A stretch of 64,000 nt of DNA from Planctomycetota bacterium (GTDB lineage Bacteria > Planctomycetota > UBA1135 > GCA-002686595), in assembly GCA_016872795.1 (NCBI GenBank), contig VGYZ01000003.1:31027-95026 (forward strand). The letters run 5' to 3'. Positions 9,975 through 21,448 of this stretch are shown here, in pieces. A model generated the notes under the pieces. The model saw only the letters and a list, made by a program, of their open reading frames with translations, ran no database searches and was not told the origin of the DNA. How positions within the stretch are numbered: the stretch's first letter is position 1; each line of letters starts with the position of its first letter. A program made the position numbers and the translations under genes.

Positions 9975-10169
9975 CTACTTTCCGATCATGTTGCGCACGA
10001 GCTCGGACCAGGTCTTGTTGAGCACCATGCGACGGCGCAGGCGACGACCGGTCTCACCACTGAACGGAGCGTGGCCGTGACCACGGTCAGGGTGGCTGCA
10101 CACGGCCTTGCCGTTCTTGGAGATGCGGAAGCGCTTCTTGACGGCGCCTTTGGACTTCTGCTTGGGCAT
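9975..10169 (-). CDS. rpmI: 50S ribosomal protein L35
   Basis: MPKQKSKGAVKKRFRISKNGKAVCSHPDRGHGHAPFSGETGRRLRRRMVL; upstream of rplT. Confidence 0.95.
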   Translation of the reverse strand: MPKQKSKGAVKKRFRISKNGKAVCSHPDRGHGHAPFSGETGRRLRRRMVLNKTWSELVRNMIGK

Positions 10170-10409
10170 GAGAGAGGAGCTCCGGGACGAACGCCCCAGG
10201 GAGTGTTTCGAGGGCCAAAGAGAGTAGCGAACCCAGCGGACCATGCAAGCCCCAGGCCTCGCAAGCGCTGGAAAGGGGAATTTTGGTGCCCAGTCACCCT
10301 TGGGCTCCACCCTCGCCGGGCACTTCAGGCGGGCACTTCAGCTGGCCACAGCGGGCGGGCGCGTCCACGCCGGCACGGCGCGCAGCGGGGGCGAGCGGAC
10401 CCTGGAGCT

Positions 10410-10916
10410 CTACTTGTGGGCGAGCAGCATGGTCATGCGCTTGCCGAGCTGCTTGGGAGGCGACTCGATCTTGGATAGATCGGCGAGCGCGTCAGCAACT
10501 TCGGCCATGACACGATGTCCGTGCTCGGGGTGGTCCATCTGGCGGCCGCGGAACACGCACACCACCTGCACCTTGTGACCTTCCGCGAGGAATCCGCGCC
10601 CTTGCTTGATGCGGTAGTCGAGGTCGTGCTTGTCGATCATCGGCCGCACGCGCAGCTCCTTCACGCCGCCTGAGTGGCCCTTGCTGCCGCCCTTCTCCTT
10701 CTTGCGCTGCTCGTACTTGAACTTGCCGAAGTCGAGGATGCGGCACACCGGCGGCTCGGCCGTGGGCGAGACTTCGACCAGATCGAGGCCCGCTTCCTCG
10801 GCGCGCCGGCGGGCGTCGTCCGTCGAGATGATGCCGACCTGCTCGCCCTTTTCGTCGATCAGGCGAACCTGAGGGATGCGGATCTGGCGGTTGACGCGGA
10901 AGTTGCGGGAGGACAC
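10410..10916 (-). CDS. infC: Translation initiation factor IF-3
   Basis: NRQIRIPQVRLIDEKGEQVGIISTDDARRRAEEAGLDLVEVSPTAEPPVCRILDFGKFKYEQ. Confidence 0.96.
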   Translation of the reverse strand: MSSRNFRVNRQIRIPQVRLIDEKGEQVGIISTDDARRRAEEAGLDLVEVSPTAEPPVCRILDFGKFKYEQRKKEKGGSKGHSGGVKELRVRPMIDKHDLDYRIKQGRGFLAEGHKVQVVCVFRGRQMDHPEHGHRVMAEVADALADLSKIESPPKQLGKRMTMLLAHK

Positions 10917-11001
10917 GTAGCTCCTTGGTTACGGGCGGGAGGGCGAGGCGAGCGCGGGGCTCGGAACGGGTGGCAAGAATAAGCCCACGGCACGAGACGC
11001 G

Positions 11002-12837
11002 CTAGCAGGATGGATTCGGGGACGCGGTCGGGGTCGGGGGCGGCGGCACGCAGCGGATGTGGACCTCGACGAGCTGCTCGGGATCGACCTGCGAAGGCGC
11101 GTCGCACATCAGGTCGACGGCCGAGGCGGTCTTGGGGAACGCGATCACCTCGCGGATGTTGTCCAGGCCCAAGGTCAGCGCGGTCGTGCGGTCGAGGCCG
11201 AGCGCAAAGCCGGCGTGCGGCGGCGCGCCTTGGGACAGCGCCTCGACGAAGAAGCCGAACTTGCGCTGCTGTTCCTCGGGACCGATGCCGAGCATCGAGA
11301 AGATCTTCTGCTGGACATCCGCGCGGTGGATACGCACCGAGCCCGAGCCCAGCTCCCAGCCATTGAGCACGAGGTCGTAGGCGCGGCTCGAGAGCTGGCC
11401 CAGATCCGGCTCCTTGCCTTCCATGGCGCCGTCGAGGCTCCAGTCCTCCGGGGCCGTGAACGGGTGGTGCGCCGAGAAGTAGCGGCCGGCGTCCTCGTCC
11501 CACTCGAACAGCGGGAAGTGCGTCACCCATGTGAAGCGCCACTGGGCGGCGTCCGTCGGACCGCTCGGCTTGGGGATCAGGTCGAGGCGCCGACCGAGCT
11601 GGTTGCGCAGCTCGCCGAGCACCTTGCGCGTGAGCGACTTGCGGTCGGCGATGAACAGGCACATGTCCCCTTCCGCGGCGCCCATGGCGGCCATCAGCGC
11701 CGCGGCCGCCTCGGGCGTGGCGCAGAACTTAGCAAGCGGACCGGAGCCGCCTGCGGCACCGGCCTTCCACCACGCGAGGCCCTTGGCGCCGATGCCCTTG
11801 GCCACGCCTTCGAGCTCGGTGATGTCCTTGCGCGAGAGGTTGTGGCTGGCGGGTACGGTGATGCCCATGACGCGACCGCCCGAGCTGACGGCGGAGCGGA
11901 ACACTTGGAAGTCGCAGGCCTTGGCCCACGCGTCCGCCGCATGCAGCTCGAGGCCGAAGCGCAGGTCGGGCTTGTCGACGCCGAAGCGCTCCATCGCCTC
12001 TTCCCAGCGCATGCGCGGGAACGGCAACGCGAGCTCGATCCCCATGGCGTCCTTGAACGTGTCGCGCAGCACATTTTCCCAAGTGGCGAACACGTCCTCT
12101 TCCTCGACGAAGCTCATCTCCATGTCGAGCTGCGTGAACTCGAGCTGGCGATCCGCGCGCAGGTCCTCGTCGCGGAAGCAGCGCGCGACTTGGAAGTAGC
12201 GATCGAGCCCCGCCACCATCAGGATCTGCTTGAAAATCTGCGGCGACTGCGGGAGCGCGTAGAACTCGCCGGGATGCACGCGGCTGGGCACGAGGAAGTC
12301 GCGCGCGCCCTCCGGCGTGGCCTTGGTCAGGATCGGGGTCTCGATCTCGAGGAAGCCCTGAGCCTCGAAGGCGCGCCGCATGGCGTTGATGAAGCGCGAG
12401 CGGTGCGCGAGGTTGCGCTGCATCGTCGGACGGCGCAGGTCGATGTAGCGGTACTTGAGGCGCGTGTCGAGCGATGTCTCCGTCGAGCCCGAGAGGTCGA
12501 TCGGCGGCGGCGGTGACGAGGACAGGACCTCGACCGCCTCGGCGATCACTTCGACGCCGCCGGTCGCTCGCTCGCTGTTGATCTGCGAGCCCACGCGCGC
12601 GCTGACCTTGCCGCGCACGCTGAGCACATACTCAGGCCCGAGCTTCACGCTCTCGCCGATGGCTTCGGGGATCACGACCTGCGTCAGGCCGTAGCGGTCG
12701 CGCAGGTCGAGGAAGTAGATGCCGCCGAGGTTGCGGCGCGCCTGCACCCAGCCGTTGAGCGTCACGATCGCCCCGACATGCGTCGGGCGCAGCTCGCCGC
12801 AAGTGTGAGTCCGGCGCCAGATAGGTCCTTGGGTCAT
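11002..12837 (-). CDS. aspS: Aspartate--tRNA(Asp/Asn) ligase
   Basis: RTHTCGELRPTHVGAIVTLNGWVQARRNLGGIYFLDLRDRYG; class II motifs; FALGLDRTTALTLGLDNIREVIAFPKT. Confidence 0.96.
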   Translation of the reverse strand: MTQGPIWRRTHTCGELRPTHVGAIVTLNGWVQARRNLGGIYFLDLRDRYGLTQVVIPEAIGESVKLGPEYVLSVRGKVSARVGSQINSERATGGVEVIAEAVEVLSSSPPPPIDLSGSTETSLDTRLKYRYIDLRRPTMQRNLAHRSRFINAMRRAFEAQGFLEIETPILTKATPEGARDFLVPSRVHPGEFYALPQSPQIFKQILMVAGLDRYFQVARCFRDEDLRADRQLEFTQLDMEMSFVEEEDVFATWENVLRDTFKDAMGIELALPFPRMRWEEAMERFGVDKPDLRFGLELHAADAWAKACDFQVFRSAVSSGGRVMGITVPASHNLSRKDITELEGVAKGIGAKGLAWWKAGAAGGSGPLAKFCATPEAAAALMAAMGAAEGDMCLFIADRKSLTRKVLGELRNQLGRRLDLIPKPSGPTDAAQWRFTWVTHFPLFEWDEDAGRYFSAHHPFTAPEDWSLDGAMEGKEPDLGQLSSRAYDLVLNGWELGSGSVRIHRADVQQKIFSMLGIGPEEQQRKFGFFVEALSQGAPPHAGFALGLDRTTALTLGLDNIREVIAFPKTASAVDLMCDAPSQVDPEQLVEVHIRCVPPPPTPTASPNPSC

Positions 12838-12952
12838 GGCTGAGCGCTCCAAGAGAATGAAGCTGGCCCGTCGTGGGCCGAGCAACGGCCGCACGACAGG
12901 CCCGCGCGCGAGTGCGGCGCACAAGGAGACGAGAGTGCGCCCGCGGCGCGCA

Positions 12953-13387
12953 CTAGGAACGGACGCGCTCGCGCGCGTAGAGGCCGAGCACGCGCTGGCG
13001 CGCGATCGCTCGACGCAGGGCGGCCTCGGCGCGCAGCATGTCGACGGCGTCAGGCCCGCCCCTTTGAGCCTTGAGGCGTGCACGGGCGCGGGCCTCCGCT
13101 TCCTTGGCGCGCTCCTCGTCGATGTCCGCCGGCAGCTCGCCCGCCTCGCACACGACGCGCAGCGTGTTGCCCTTGACCTCGGCGAAGCCCTCGGAAACGA
13201 ACAGCGACTTCTCGACGCCGCCTTCGTTGTACGAGAGCTGTCCGACATCCACCGCGGCGACCATGTGGGCGTGCCGCGGCAGGATGCCAATCTGGCCATC
13301 GACGCCCGGCAGGCGCACCGCGCTCGTCTGGATGTCGAGCACGATGCTGTCGGGCGTGATGACGCGCAGGGTGAGAGCGCCGGCCAT
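12953..13387 (-). CDS. atpC: ATP synthase epsilon subunit
   Basis: LTLRVITPDSIVLDIQTSAVRLPGVDGQIGILPRHAHMVAAV; directly after atpD. Confidence 0.93.
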   Translation of the reverse strand: MAGALTLRVITPDSIVLDIQTSAVRLPGVDGQIGILPRHAHMVAAVDVGQLSYNEGGVEKSLFVSEGFAEVKGNTLRVVCEAGELPADIDEERAKEAEARARARLKAQRGGPDAVDMLRAEAALRRAIARQRVLGLYARERVRS

Positions 13388-13391
13388 CGCT

Positions 13392-14867
<1,476 letters not shown>

Positions 14868-15746
14868 CTACTTGCCGCGCAGCGCTTCCGCGCCGCCGAC
14901 GATGTCGAGGAGTTCCTTGGTGATGCCTTCTTGGCGCTTGCGGTTGTAGACCCCCTTCAGGAGGGCCTGCATGTCGGTGGCCGCGTCGGTGGCGTTCTTC
15001 ATGGCCATGCGGCGGCTGGCGTATTCGGAAGTGATGGCCTCGAGCAGCGCGTTGAAGATGCGCGTCTCGAGGTAGCGCGGCACGAGCTTGTCGAGCAGCG
15101 TTTCCACCGAGGGCTCGAGGATCACATCGCTCGCGCCGCCTTGCTCGTTGGCTTTGCCAGCGACGGGCTTCACGGGCAAGAACGGGATCGTCGTCGGCAC
15201 ATACTTCGCCATCGACTCGAAGGCGGTGTAGTGCACGAGCACTTCGCGGTACTGGCCGGAGAGGAAGGCCTCGAGCAGCGCCTTCGCGGTGAACTTCGCG
15301 AGGCGGTAGTCGATCTTCTCGAGCGGCGGATCGGCGAAGTAGCGCTCGATCGGCAGGCCGCGCTTTTGCAGGTACTGGTAGGCGCGCTTGCCGTACACGA
15401 ACAAGCGCACATCCGCGCCCTGGTGCTCTTCGAGCCAGCGCTCGAGCGCCGCGAACAGCGCCGAGTTGTAGGCCCCGCACAGTCCGCGATCCGAGCCGAC
15501 GACGAGCATCGCGACGGCCTTGCCTTGGCCCGCGGCGAACACCGGGCGGCTCTGCAGCTTGTCCCCCATCGCGGCGGACATGCGGCCGAGCAGCTGGGCG
15601 ATCTCCTGCGCGTAGGGACGCGACGAGACGGCGCGGTCCTGGAACCGACGCAGCTTCGTCGTCGCCACCATTTCCATGGCGCGAGTGATCTGCTTGATGT
15701 TGCCCACGGACTTGATCCGTGAGCGCAGGTCGCGAAGGGAAGCCAC
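14868..15746 (-). CDS. atpG: ATP synthase gamma subunit
   Basis: MASLRDLRSRIKSVGNIKQITRAMEMVATTKLRR; VVGSDRGLCGAYNS. Confidence 0.96.
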   Translation of the reverse strand: MASLRDLRSRIKSVGNIKQITRAMEMVATTKLRRFQDRAVSSRPYAQEIAQLLGRMSAAMGDKLQSRPVFAAGQGKAVAMLVVGSDRGLCGAYNSALFAALERWLEEHQGADVRLFVYGKRAYQYLQKRGLPIERYFADPPLEKIDYRLAKFTAKALLEAFLSGQYREVLVHYTAFESMAKYVPTTIPFLPVKPVAGKANEQGGASDVILEPSVETLLDKLVPRYLETRIFNALLEAITSEYASRRMAMKNATDAATDMQALLKGVYNRKRQEGITKELLDIVGGAEALRGK

Positions 15747-15750
15747 CGGA

Positions 15751-17319
15751 TCAGCCCTTCAGCTGCGCCTTGACCGTCGCGATGGCCTTGTCGAGCTTGG
15801 CCTTGGCGCCGTCGGAGAGCGCCTTGGTGTCGACGATTTCCTTGCCGACCTCGGGGTGCGTGTCGCTCATGTAGTTGAGGAAGGCCTTCTCGAAGGCGCC
15901 GATCTTGGCGGTCGGGAAGTCGTCGAGCGCACCGGAGGTGCCGGCGTGGATCAGCATGATCTGGTTCTCGACGGGAACCGGCACATACTGGCCCTGCTTC
16001 AAGAGCTCGACGAGCTTCTCGCCGCGCGTGAGCGAGGCCTGGGTGGCCTTGTCGAGGTCCGAGCCGAACTGCGCGAAGGCCTGCAGCTCGCGGTACTGCG
16101 CGAGGTTGATGCGCAGGCCGCCGGCGATCTTCTTCATGGCGCCGATCTGGGCCGAGCCACCGACGCGCGAGACCGAGATGCCGACATTCACCGCCGGGCG
16201 GACGCCGGAGTTGAACAGGTTCGACTCGAGGAAGATCTGACCGTCGGTGATCGAGATCACATTGGTCGGGATGTAGGCCGAGACATCGCCTTCCTGCGTC
16301 TCGACGACCGGCAGCGCGGTGATCGAGCCGCCGCCCGCCTTGTAGCGCCGGTTGATCTTCGGCGCGTCCTTGGAGAGCTTGGCCGCGCGCTCGAGCAGGC
16401 GGCTGTGCAGGTTGAACACATCGCCCGGGAACGCCTCGCGGCCCGGCGGACGGCGCAGCAACAGCATGACCTGGCGGTACGCGAGCGCCTGCTTGTACAA
16501 GTCGTCGTACATGATCACGACATGGCGGCCTTCATCGCGGAAGCGCTCGCCCATCGTGCAGCCGCCGTAGGCCGCGAGGTACTGCATCGAGGCCTCTTCC
16601 ATGGCCGAGGCCGAGACGACGATCGTGTACGGCATGGCGCCGGCCCGCTCGAGGCGGCGCACGACATCGACCACCGTCGACTGCTTCTGGCCCATGGCCA
16701 CATAGATGCAGATCACCTGCTCGGGGTTCTTCGGATCGCCGCCGCCGGTGAGCTTCTGGTTGATGATCGTGTCGATCAAGAGCGCGGTCTTGCCCGTCTG
16801 GCGATCGCCGATGATGAGCTCGCGCTGGCCGCGGCCGATCGGGATCATGGCGTCGATGGCCTTGATGCCGGTCTGGAGCGGCTGCTTCACGGGCTCGCGT
16901 TCGACGACATTCGGCGCGGGCTGCTCGATCGGCAGGTAGTCGGCGGCCGTCACGGCCAGCGGACCCTTGCCGTCGAGCGGGTCGCCGAGCGCGTTCACGA
17001 CGCGGCCGAGCAGCGCGTTGCCCGTCGGCACCGAGATGATGCGCCCGCTGGTCTTGACGAGGTCGCCCTCGCGGATCTTCGTGGCGTCGCCGAGCAGCAC
17101 GCAGCCGACATTGTCCTCCTCGAGCGACAGCGCCACTCCGCGCACGCCGCCGGGGAACTCGATCAGCTCGTTCATCATGCAGTCGTCGAGCCCGTACACG
17201 CGGGCGACGCCGTCGCCCACCGAGAGCACGCTGCCGACCGACTGCAGCGTCGTGTCACCCTTGTACGACTCGATCTCCTTCTTGAGGACCGAGGTCACTT
17301 CTGCGGGACGAAGTTCCAT
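15751..17319 (-). CDS. atpA: ATP synthase alpha subunit
   Basis: [35 protein letters not shown]. Confidence 0.97.
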   Translation of the reverse strand: MELRPAEVTSVLKKEIESYKGDTTLQSVGSVLSVGDGVARVYGLDDCMMNELIEFPGGVRGVALSLEEDNVGCVLLGDATKIREGDLVKTSGRIISVPTGNALLGRVVNALGDPLDGKGPLAVTAADYLPIEQPAPNVVEREPVKQPLQTGIKAIDAMIPIGRGQRELIIGDRQTGKTALLIDTIINQKLTGGGDPKNPEQVICIYVAMGQKQSTVVDVVRRLERAGAMPYTIVVSASAMEEASMQYLAAYGGCTMGERFRDEGRHVVIMYDDLYKQALAYRQVMLLLRRPPGREAFPGDVFNLHSRLLERAAKLSKDAPKINRRYKAGGGSITALPVVETQEGDVSAYIPTNVISITDGQIFLESNLFNSGVRPAVNVGISVSRVGGSAQIGAMKKIAGGLRINLAQYRELQAFAQFGSDLDKATQASLTRGEKLVELLKQGQYVPVPVENQIMLIHAGTSGALDDFPTAKIGAFEKAFLNYMSDTHPEVGKEIVDTKALSDGAKAKLDKAIATVKAQLKG

Positions 17320-17371
17320 GTTCTGACTCTTCTTGTGGCTACGCGGGGTGCGTGGGTGGAGCGGGGTGGTT

Positions 17372-17902
17372 CTATTGGACGCGCGCCGTGCGCAGGCGAC
17401 GTTCGAGGCCCTCGAGGCGACCGAGGACGGACTGATCGATCAGGCGATTGTCGACGAGCACGCGGACGCCGGCGATCAGACCCGGGTTCGCGCGCTGCTC
17501 GAGGAGCACTTCCTTGCCGAGCACGGACTTGACGGACACCTGCAGCTCGGCGAGCTCGCCCGGACCGAGCGGGCGCGGGGACTCGACGACACCTTCGACG
17601 GCGCCCCGGTCGGCGAGCACGCAGCGCCGGAATGCGTCCGGCAGCTCGCGCAACACCTGGAGACGGCGCTTGAGGAAGCACAGGTGCAGGAAGCTGGCGA
17701 AGAGCGGGTGCGCCGTGGACGCGAGCGCCTCGATGCGCTTGCGCTTGGCCTCCGGCGCCACGCGGGCGTCGAAGAGCTCGCCGTTGGCGAGCTCCTTGGG
17801 CAGCCGCCCGATGTCGGCCTCGACCTGCGCGATCGCGCCCTTGTCCCGGGCGAGCTCGAACAGCGCCGTGGCGTAGCGCGCGGTGACCAGCCCGATCTTC
17901 AC
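17372..17902 (-). CDS. atpH: ATP synthase delta subunit
   Basis: [25 protein letters not shown]...; position between atpF and atpA. Confidence 0.9.
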   Translation of the reverse strand: MKIGLVTARYATALFELARDKGAIAQVEADIGRLPKELANGELFDARVAPEAKRKRIEALASTAHPLFASFLHLCFLKRRLQVLRELPDAFRRCVLADRGAVEGVVESPRPLGPGELAELQVSVKSVLGKEVLLEQRANPGLIAGVRVLVDNRLIDQSVLGRLEGLERRLRTARVQ

Positions 17903-18447
17903 TTCTTGGCCACCTTGAGCTTGCCGACCATGTCGGAAACCATGCGGCGGTCGTCGTCCGAGCCGACATTGCGGCCGAGCACTACGCGGGCACCGGCCAT
18001 GGAGAGGTCGACCACTTCCTCGCGGATCGTGGCCAGTGCCTTGTCGCGCTCAGTCTGGATCGTGGCCGTGGCCTCGGCCACCATGCGCTGGGTGCGCGCG
18101 TTGGCCTCGTCGGTGATCTGGCGCTCGACGGCGCTGGCGCGCTCCCGGGCCTCGGCCAAGAGCTTGGCCGCCTCGGCGCGAGCCTCGGCGAGCTTGCTCT
18201 CGACCTCGGTGCGGGCGCGGCCGGCCTCCTCGCGGGCCTGCTCGGCCTCGAGGATGGCCCGGCTCGCCTGCTCGTCGCGAGCCTCGAGCGCCTTGGTGAT
18301 CGGACCCATCACCACCTTCCACATCAACGGGAGGGAGGCGAGGAAGATCACCCATGTCCAGAGCATGCCGCCGAAGCCGGCCGGGTCGAACGGGTTCAAC
18401 CCGCCGCCCTGAGCCTCTCCGGCACCTTCGATGATGAGCATGTACAT
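17899..18447 (-). CDS. atpF: ATP synthase b subunit
   Basis: N-terminal TM followed by long Ala/Glu/Arg coiled coil; overlaps atpH start. Confidence 0.92.
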   Translation of the reverse strand: MYMLIIEGAGEAQGGGLNPFDPAGFGGMLWTWVIFLASLPLMWKVVMGPITKALEARDEQASRAILEAEQAREEAGRARTEVESKLAEARAEAAKLLAEARERASAVERQITDEANARTQRMVAEATATIQTERDKALATIREEVVDLSMAGARVVLGRNVGSDDDRRMVSDMVGKLKVAKK

Positions 18448-18515
18448 GATTCGGACTCCAGCGTTCGAGGCTCGTGCGAGCTACCCGCGACGGGTCGCGC
18501 GGCGAGCCGCGGGGC

Positions 18516-18782
18516 TCACTTCTTCAGCGCGATCAAAAGCGCCACGACGATGGCGAACAGCGAGACGCCTTCGATGAAGGCGGCGAGGATGAGCGAGCCG
18601 CCCTTGATGTCTTTGGCGGCTTCCGGCTGGCGGGCGATGCCTTCGTTGGCCGAGGCACCGATGCGCCCGATGCCGAGGCCCGCGCCGATGGCAGTCACAC
18701 CAGCGCCGATGGCGGCACCGGCGAACGCCCACTGGGTGCTGACGGCTTCCTGGACGGCGACGAAGTCGAAGGGGGTCATCAT
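18516..18782 (-). CDS. atpE: ATP synthase c subunit
   Basis: AIGAGVTAIGAGLGIGRIGASANEGIARQPEAAKDIKGGSLILAAFIEGVSLFAIVVALLIA. Confidence 0.96.
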   Translation of the reverse strand: MMTPFDFVAVQEAVSTQWAFAGAAIGAGVTAIGAGLGIGRIGASANEGIARQPEAAKDIKGGSLILAAFIEGVSLFAIVVALLIALKK

Positions 18783-18876
18783 GGGGATATCAGTTTCTCG
18801 TTGGTTGTCGTGGGAAAAGAGAGACGTGAGAGAGGGACGCCCAGCCGCAGTGGGCTGGTGGCCCCGGGCGCTGGGA

Positions 18877-19812
18877 TCAGTGCTCGGGGTGGACGGAAGC
18901 TCCGACGAAGATGATCGAGAGCTGGGTGAAGATGTAGGCCTGCAGGACCGCGACGAAGGTCTCGATGATCATGATGAACACGCCGAAACCGACCGCGAGC
19001 GGCGCCGAGCCGTAGCCCGCGACCGCGTTCGCGCCCGAGTCCGCGAAGAACATGATCAGGCCCATGCACGAGAGCACGATCAGGTGCCCGGCGGTCATGT
19101 TGGCGAACAGGCGGATGGTGAGCGCGAAGGGCTTGACGAGCAGCCCGATCAACTCGATCACGAACAACAGCGGCCACAAGGGCAGCGGGACATGCGGCAC
19201 GAGGTGCTTCCAGAAGGCGATCGGCCCCTGCACGGCCATGCCGCCGCCGATCATCGCCAAGAGCGTCATGCCCGCGAGCGCACCGGTGACCGCGATCGAG
19301 GCGGTGGCCGTCGACGAGTGCGGCAGGAGGCCGAACACATTCTGGAACATCACGAAGAAGAACACGCACAGGAAGTACGGCAGGAAGTGCGCGCCGTGCT
19401 CCTTGCCCATCACCGGGAGGACCATCTCGTCGCGGATGAAGAGCACGAAGCCCGCGAACATCTTGCTGATCGCGTCGCCCTTGCCCGTGCGCAGGTAGCC
19501 CGGCACGCCGGAGAAGCCGACGAGCACGAACGCCACCGCCGCGAACTGGAACACCTGCAGGTTGGTCAGCACCAGCGTGTCGATGTCGTGACCGGCGGAG
19601 TCCAGCGTGAAGATCGACGGCAGCCAGCCGGCGTGGATGCCGATCGGCTGGTGGTCGCCTCCGAGCAGGGCGGCCGGCTTCAAGTGCGCGAACAGCTGCT
19701 GGAAGACATCGTTTTCGCGGTGGTGGTCGGCGAACAGCGTGGCGACGGCGCAGGCCGCGACCACGATGGCCAGCATGACGAGACCGCGGGGCGAGAGGAT
19801 GTAGCGGGTCAT
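18877..19812 (-). CDS. atpB: ATP synthase a subunit
   Basis: IELIGLLVKPFALTIRLFANMTAGHLIVL; C-terminal FTQLSIIFVGASVHPEH. Confidence 0.95.
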   Translation of the reverse strand: MTRYILSPRGLVMLAIVVAACAVATLFADHHRENDVFQQLFAHLKPAALLGGDHQPIGIHAGWLPSIFTLDSAGHDIDTLVLTNLQVFQFAAVAFVLVGFSGVPGYLRTGKGDAISKMFAGFVLFIRDEMVLPVMGKEHGAHFLPYFLCVFFFVMFQNVFGLLPHSSTATASIAVTGALAGMTLLAMIGGGMAVQGPIAFWKHLVPHVPLPLWPLLFVIELIGLLVKPFALTIRLFANMTAGHLIVLSCMGLIMFFADSGANAVAGYGSAPLAVGFGVFIMIIETFVAVLQAYIFTQLSIIFVGASVHPEH

Positions 19813-20198
19813 TGGGCACTGCTCCGGTGAGGGCGCAGCGAGCGCAGGTGCGGGAGCGAGCACGCCAGCATCGCCCACAGCACCGCGGCCGCGAATCCGA
19901 GGAGGTACGCGGACCAGTCGAAGATCTCCCCCGCGGCCGGGACATAGCGCAGGCACAGCGCGCCGGCGCCGAGCAGCCCGAGCTTGGCGAGGAAGGTGAA
20001 CACGAAGCCGTCGAGCGGACGACCCGGGCCGAGACGGCGCGAGCGCTCGCTCCAAGCCAGCCCGAGTGCGGACACGAATGTCGCGGCAAGGACCCCGAGC
20101 AGCGCACCGGCCCCGCTGCTTCCGCCGAGTTGCCATGCCACGAGCCCGGCGACCGCTAGACCGATGGCGAGCAGGAGGTAGGAGCTTCTGGAGGTCAC
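19809..20198 (-). CDS. Small membrane protein, ATP synthase subunit I-like
   Basis: Four predicted TM segments, overlaps atpB start, probable GTG start; typical atpI position. Confidence 0.6.
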   Translation of the reverse strand: MTSRSSYLLLAIGLAVAGLVAWQLGGSSGAGALLGVLAATFVSALGLAWSERSRRLGPGRPLDGFVFTFLAKLGLLGAGALCLRYVPAAGEIFDWSAYLLGFAAAVLWAMLACSLPHLRSLRPHRSSAQ

Positions 20199-20305
20199 GG
20201 GTCGCGTCGGAGGGCCAGCGGACGAAAGGGCTCGAAGGGTACCGGGGTCGGAAGATGTGCTGGTCTCTAAGGATCTTGGCGCAGCGCCGACTTCGATCGC
20301 TGGCC

Positions 20306-20542
20306 CTAGCCGAGGCGTCGCACGAGCGAGTACATCGCGCCCGCGGCGCCGAGCAGGATGCCGGCGATCATCAGCCACGGTTCTGTCCCGAGCTTTCCAT
20401 CGAGCCACCACCCGAGCGCTCCGCAGGCGAGGAAGGTCGATGCGAACTGCAACCCCGCGCCCGCGTACTTCAGGTACTGCGGGTCCGCGGTCCCTCGCGG
20501 CGCACGCGGCGCTTTCGGGGTGTCGTGGTCCACGTCGTGCAC
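20306..20542 (-). CDS. AtpZ/AtpI-family protein
   Basis: YLKYAGAGLQFASTFLACGALGWWLDGKLGTEPWLMIAGILLGAAGAMYSLVRRL. Confidence 0.75.
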   Translation of the reverse strand: MHDVDHDTPKAPRAPRGTADPQYLKYAGAGLQFASTFLACGALGWWLDGKLGTEPWLMIAGILLGAAGAMYSLVRRLG

Positions 20543-20895
20543 GCGCCTGACGCCCCGGTTGGGAGGCTCGACGCGGATCCTTCGTCATCTGGCTTTTTGG
20601 AGAGCGCTCGGCGGGAGGCGTCGCACGGAAGGCGTGGACCGACTCGCGACCGAGTCCCTTCGGTCTGGCGGGACGCGCGGCGCCTCGCCCGACTTCCGGG
20701 CCAAGGAGGATAGGGATGGAAGGGCGTGAGTCAACACTCTAGGGGCCCACAAAAAAGCGGCCGACATGGTCGCGGTCGATGTCTTGGGGGCGGCGTCCTC
20801 CGTTGCTAGGCTCTTCGCCCCTGTTTCTCGCCCGGCGCGCGCCGGAGCGCCGCCACAATCGTCCCCCACCATCGTTCTCCGGAAGGAAGCCCGCC

Positions 20896-21372
20896 GTGGC
20901 CGTCCAACGCACCCTCGTCCTCCTCAAGCCCGACGCCGTCCAGCGTGGCCTCGTCGGCACGATCCTCGCCCGCTTCGAGCACAAGGGCCTCAAGCTCGTC
21001 GCCATGAAGCTGCGCAGCTTCCCCGCCAGCACCTTCGAGAGGCACTACGAGCCCCACAAGGCCAAGCCCTTCTATCCGGGCCTCGTGAAGTACATGAGCT
21101 CCTCCCCGGTGGTCGCCCTGGCTCTCGAAGGCGTCGACGCGATCGAGGTCGTGCGCGGCATGATGGGCGCCACCAACTCGCGCAAGGCCGCCCCGGGCAC
21201 GATCCGCGGCGACCTCGGCATGAGCTTCTCCAACAACCTCGTGCACGGCTCGGACGGCCCCGAGTCGGCCGCCTCGGAGCTCGCCAACTTCTTCGGCGAC
21301 TGCGCCGAGGTTTGCAACTGGACGCCGATCTCCACGCCGTGGATCTACAACGTCGCCGAGGAGCTTGCCTGA
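20896..21372 (+). CDS. ndk: Nucleoside diphosphate kinase
   Basis: VQRTLVLLKPDAVQRGLVGTIL; NNLVHGSDGPESAASELANFF; GTG start. Confidence 0.95.
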   Translation: MAVQRTLVLLKPDAVQRGLVGTILARFEHKGLKLVAMKLRSFPASTFERHYEPHKAKPFYPGLVKYMSSSPVVALALEGVDAIEVVRGMMGATNSRKAAPGTIRGDLGMSFSNNLVHGSDGPESAASELANFFGDCAEVCNWTPISTPWIYNVAEELA

Positions 21373-21448
21373 GCGCGAGGCTCGACACGCGCGCGCTGGC
21401 GGGCTTGCCCGCCGGGCGCGAACCGCGTCCGACGCGGGAGGACAGGCC

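Noticed and set aside
15676-17532. 618-aa plus ORF
   Set aside because: Antisense to atpA.
18516-18782. Na+-type ATP synthase c-ring
   Set aside because: The ion-binding segment reads AFIEGVSLFA without the ES/Q sodium signature, so an H+ type is more likely.
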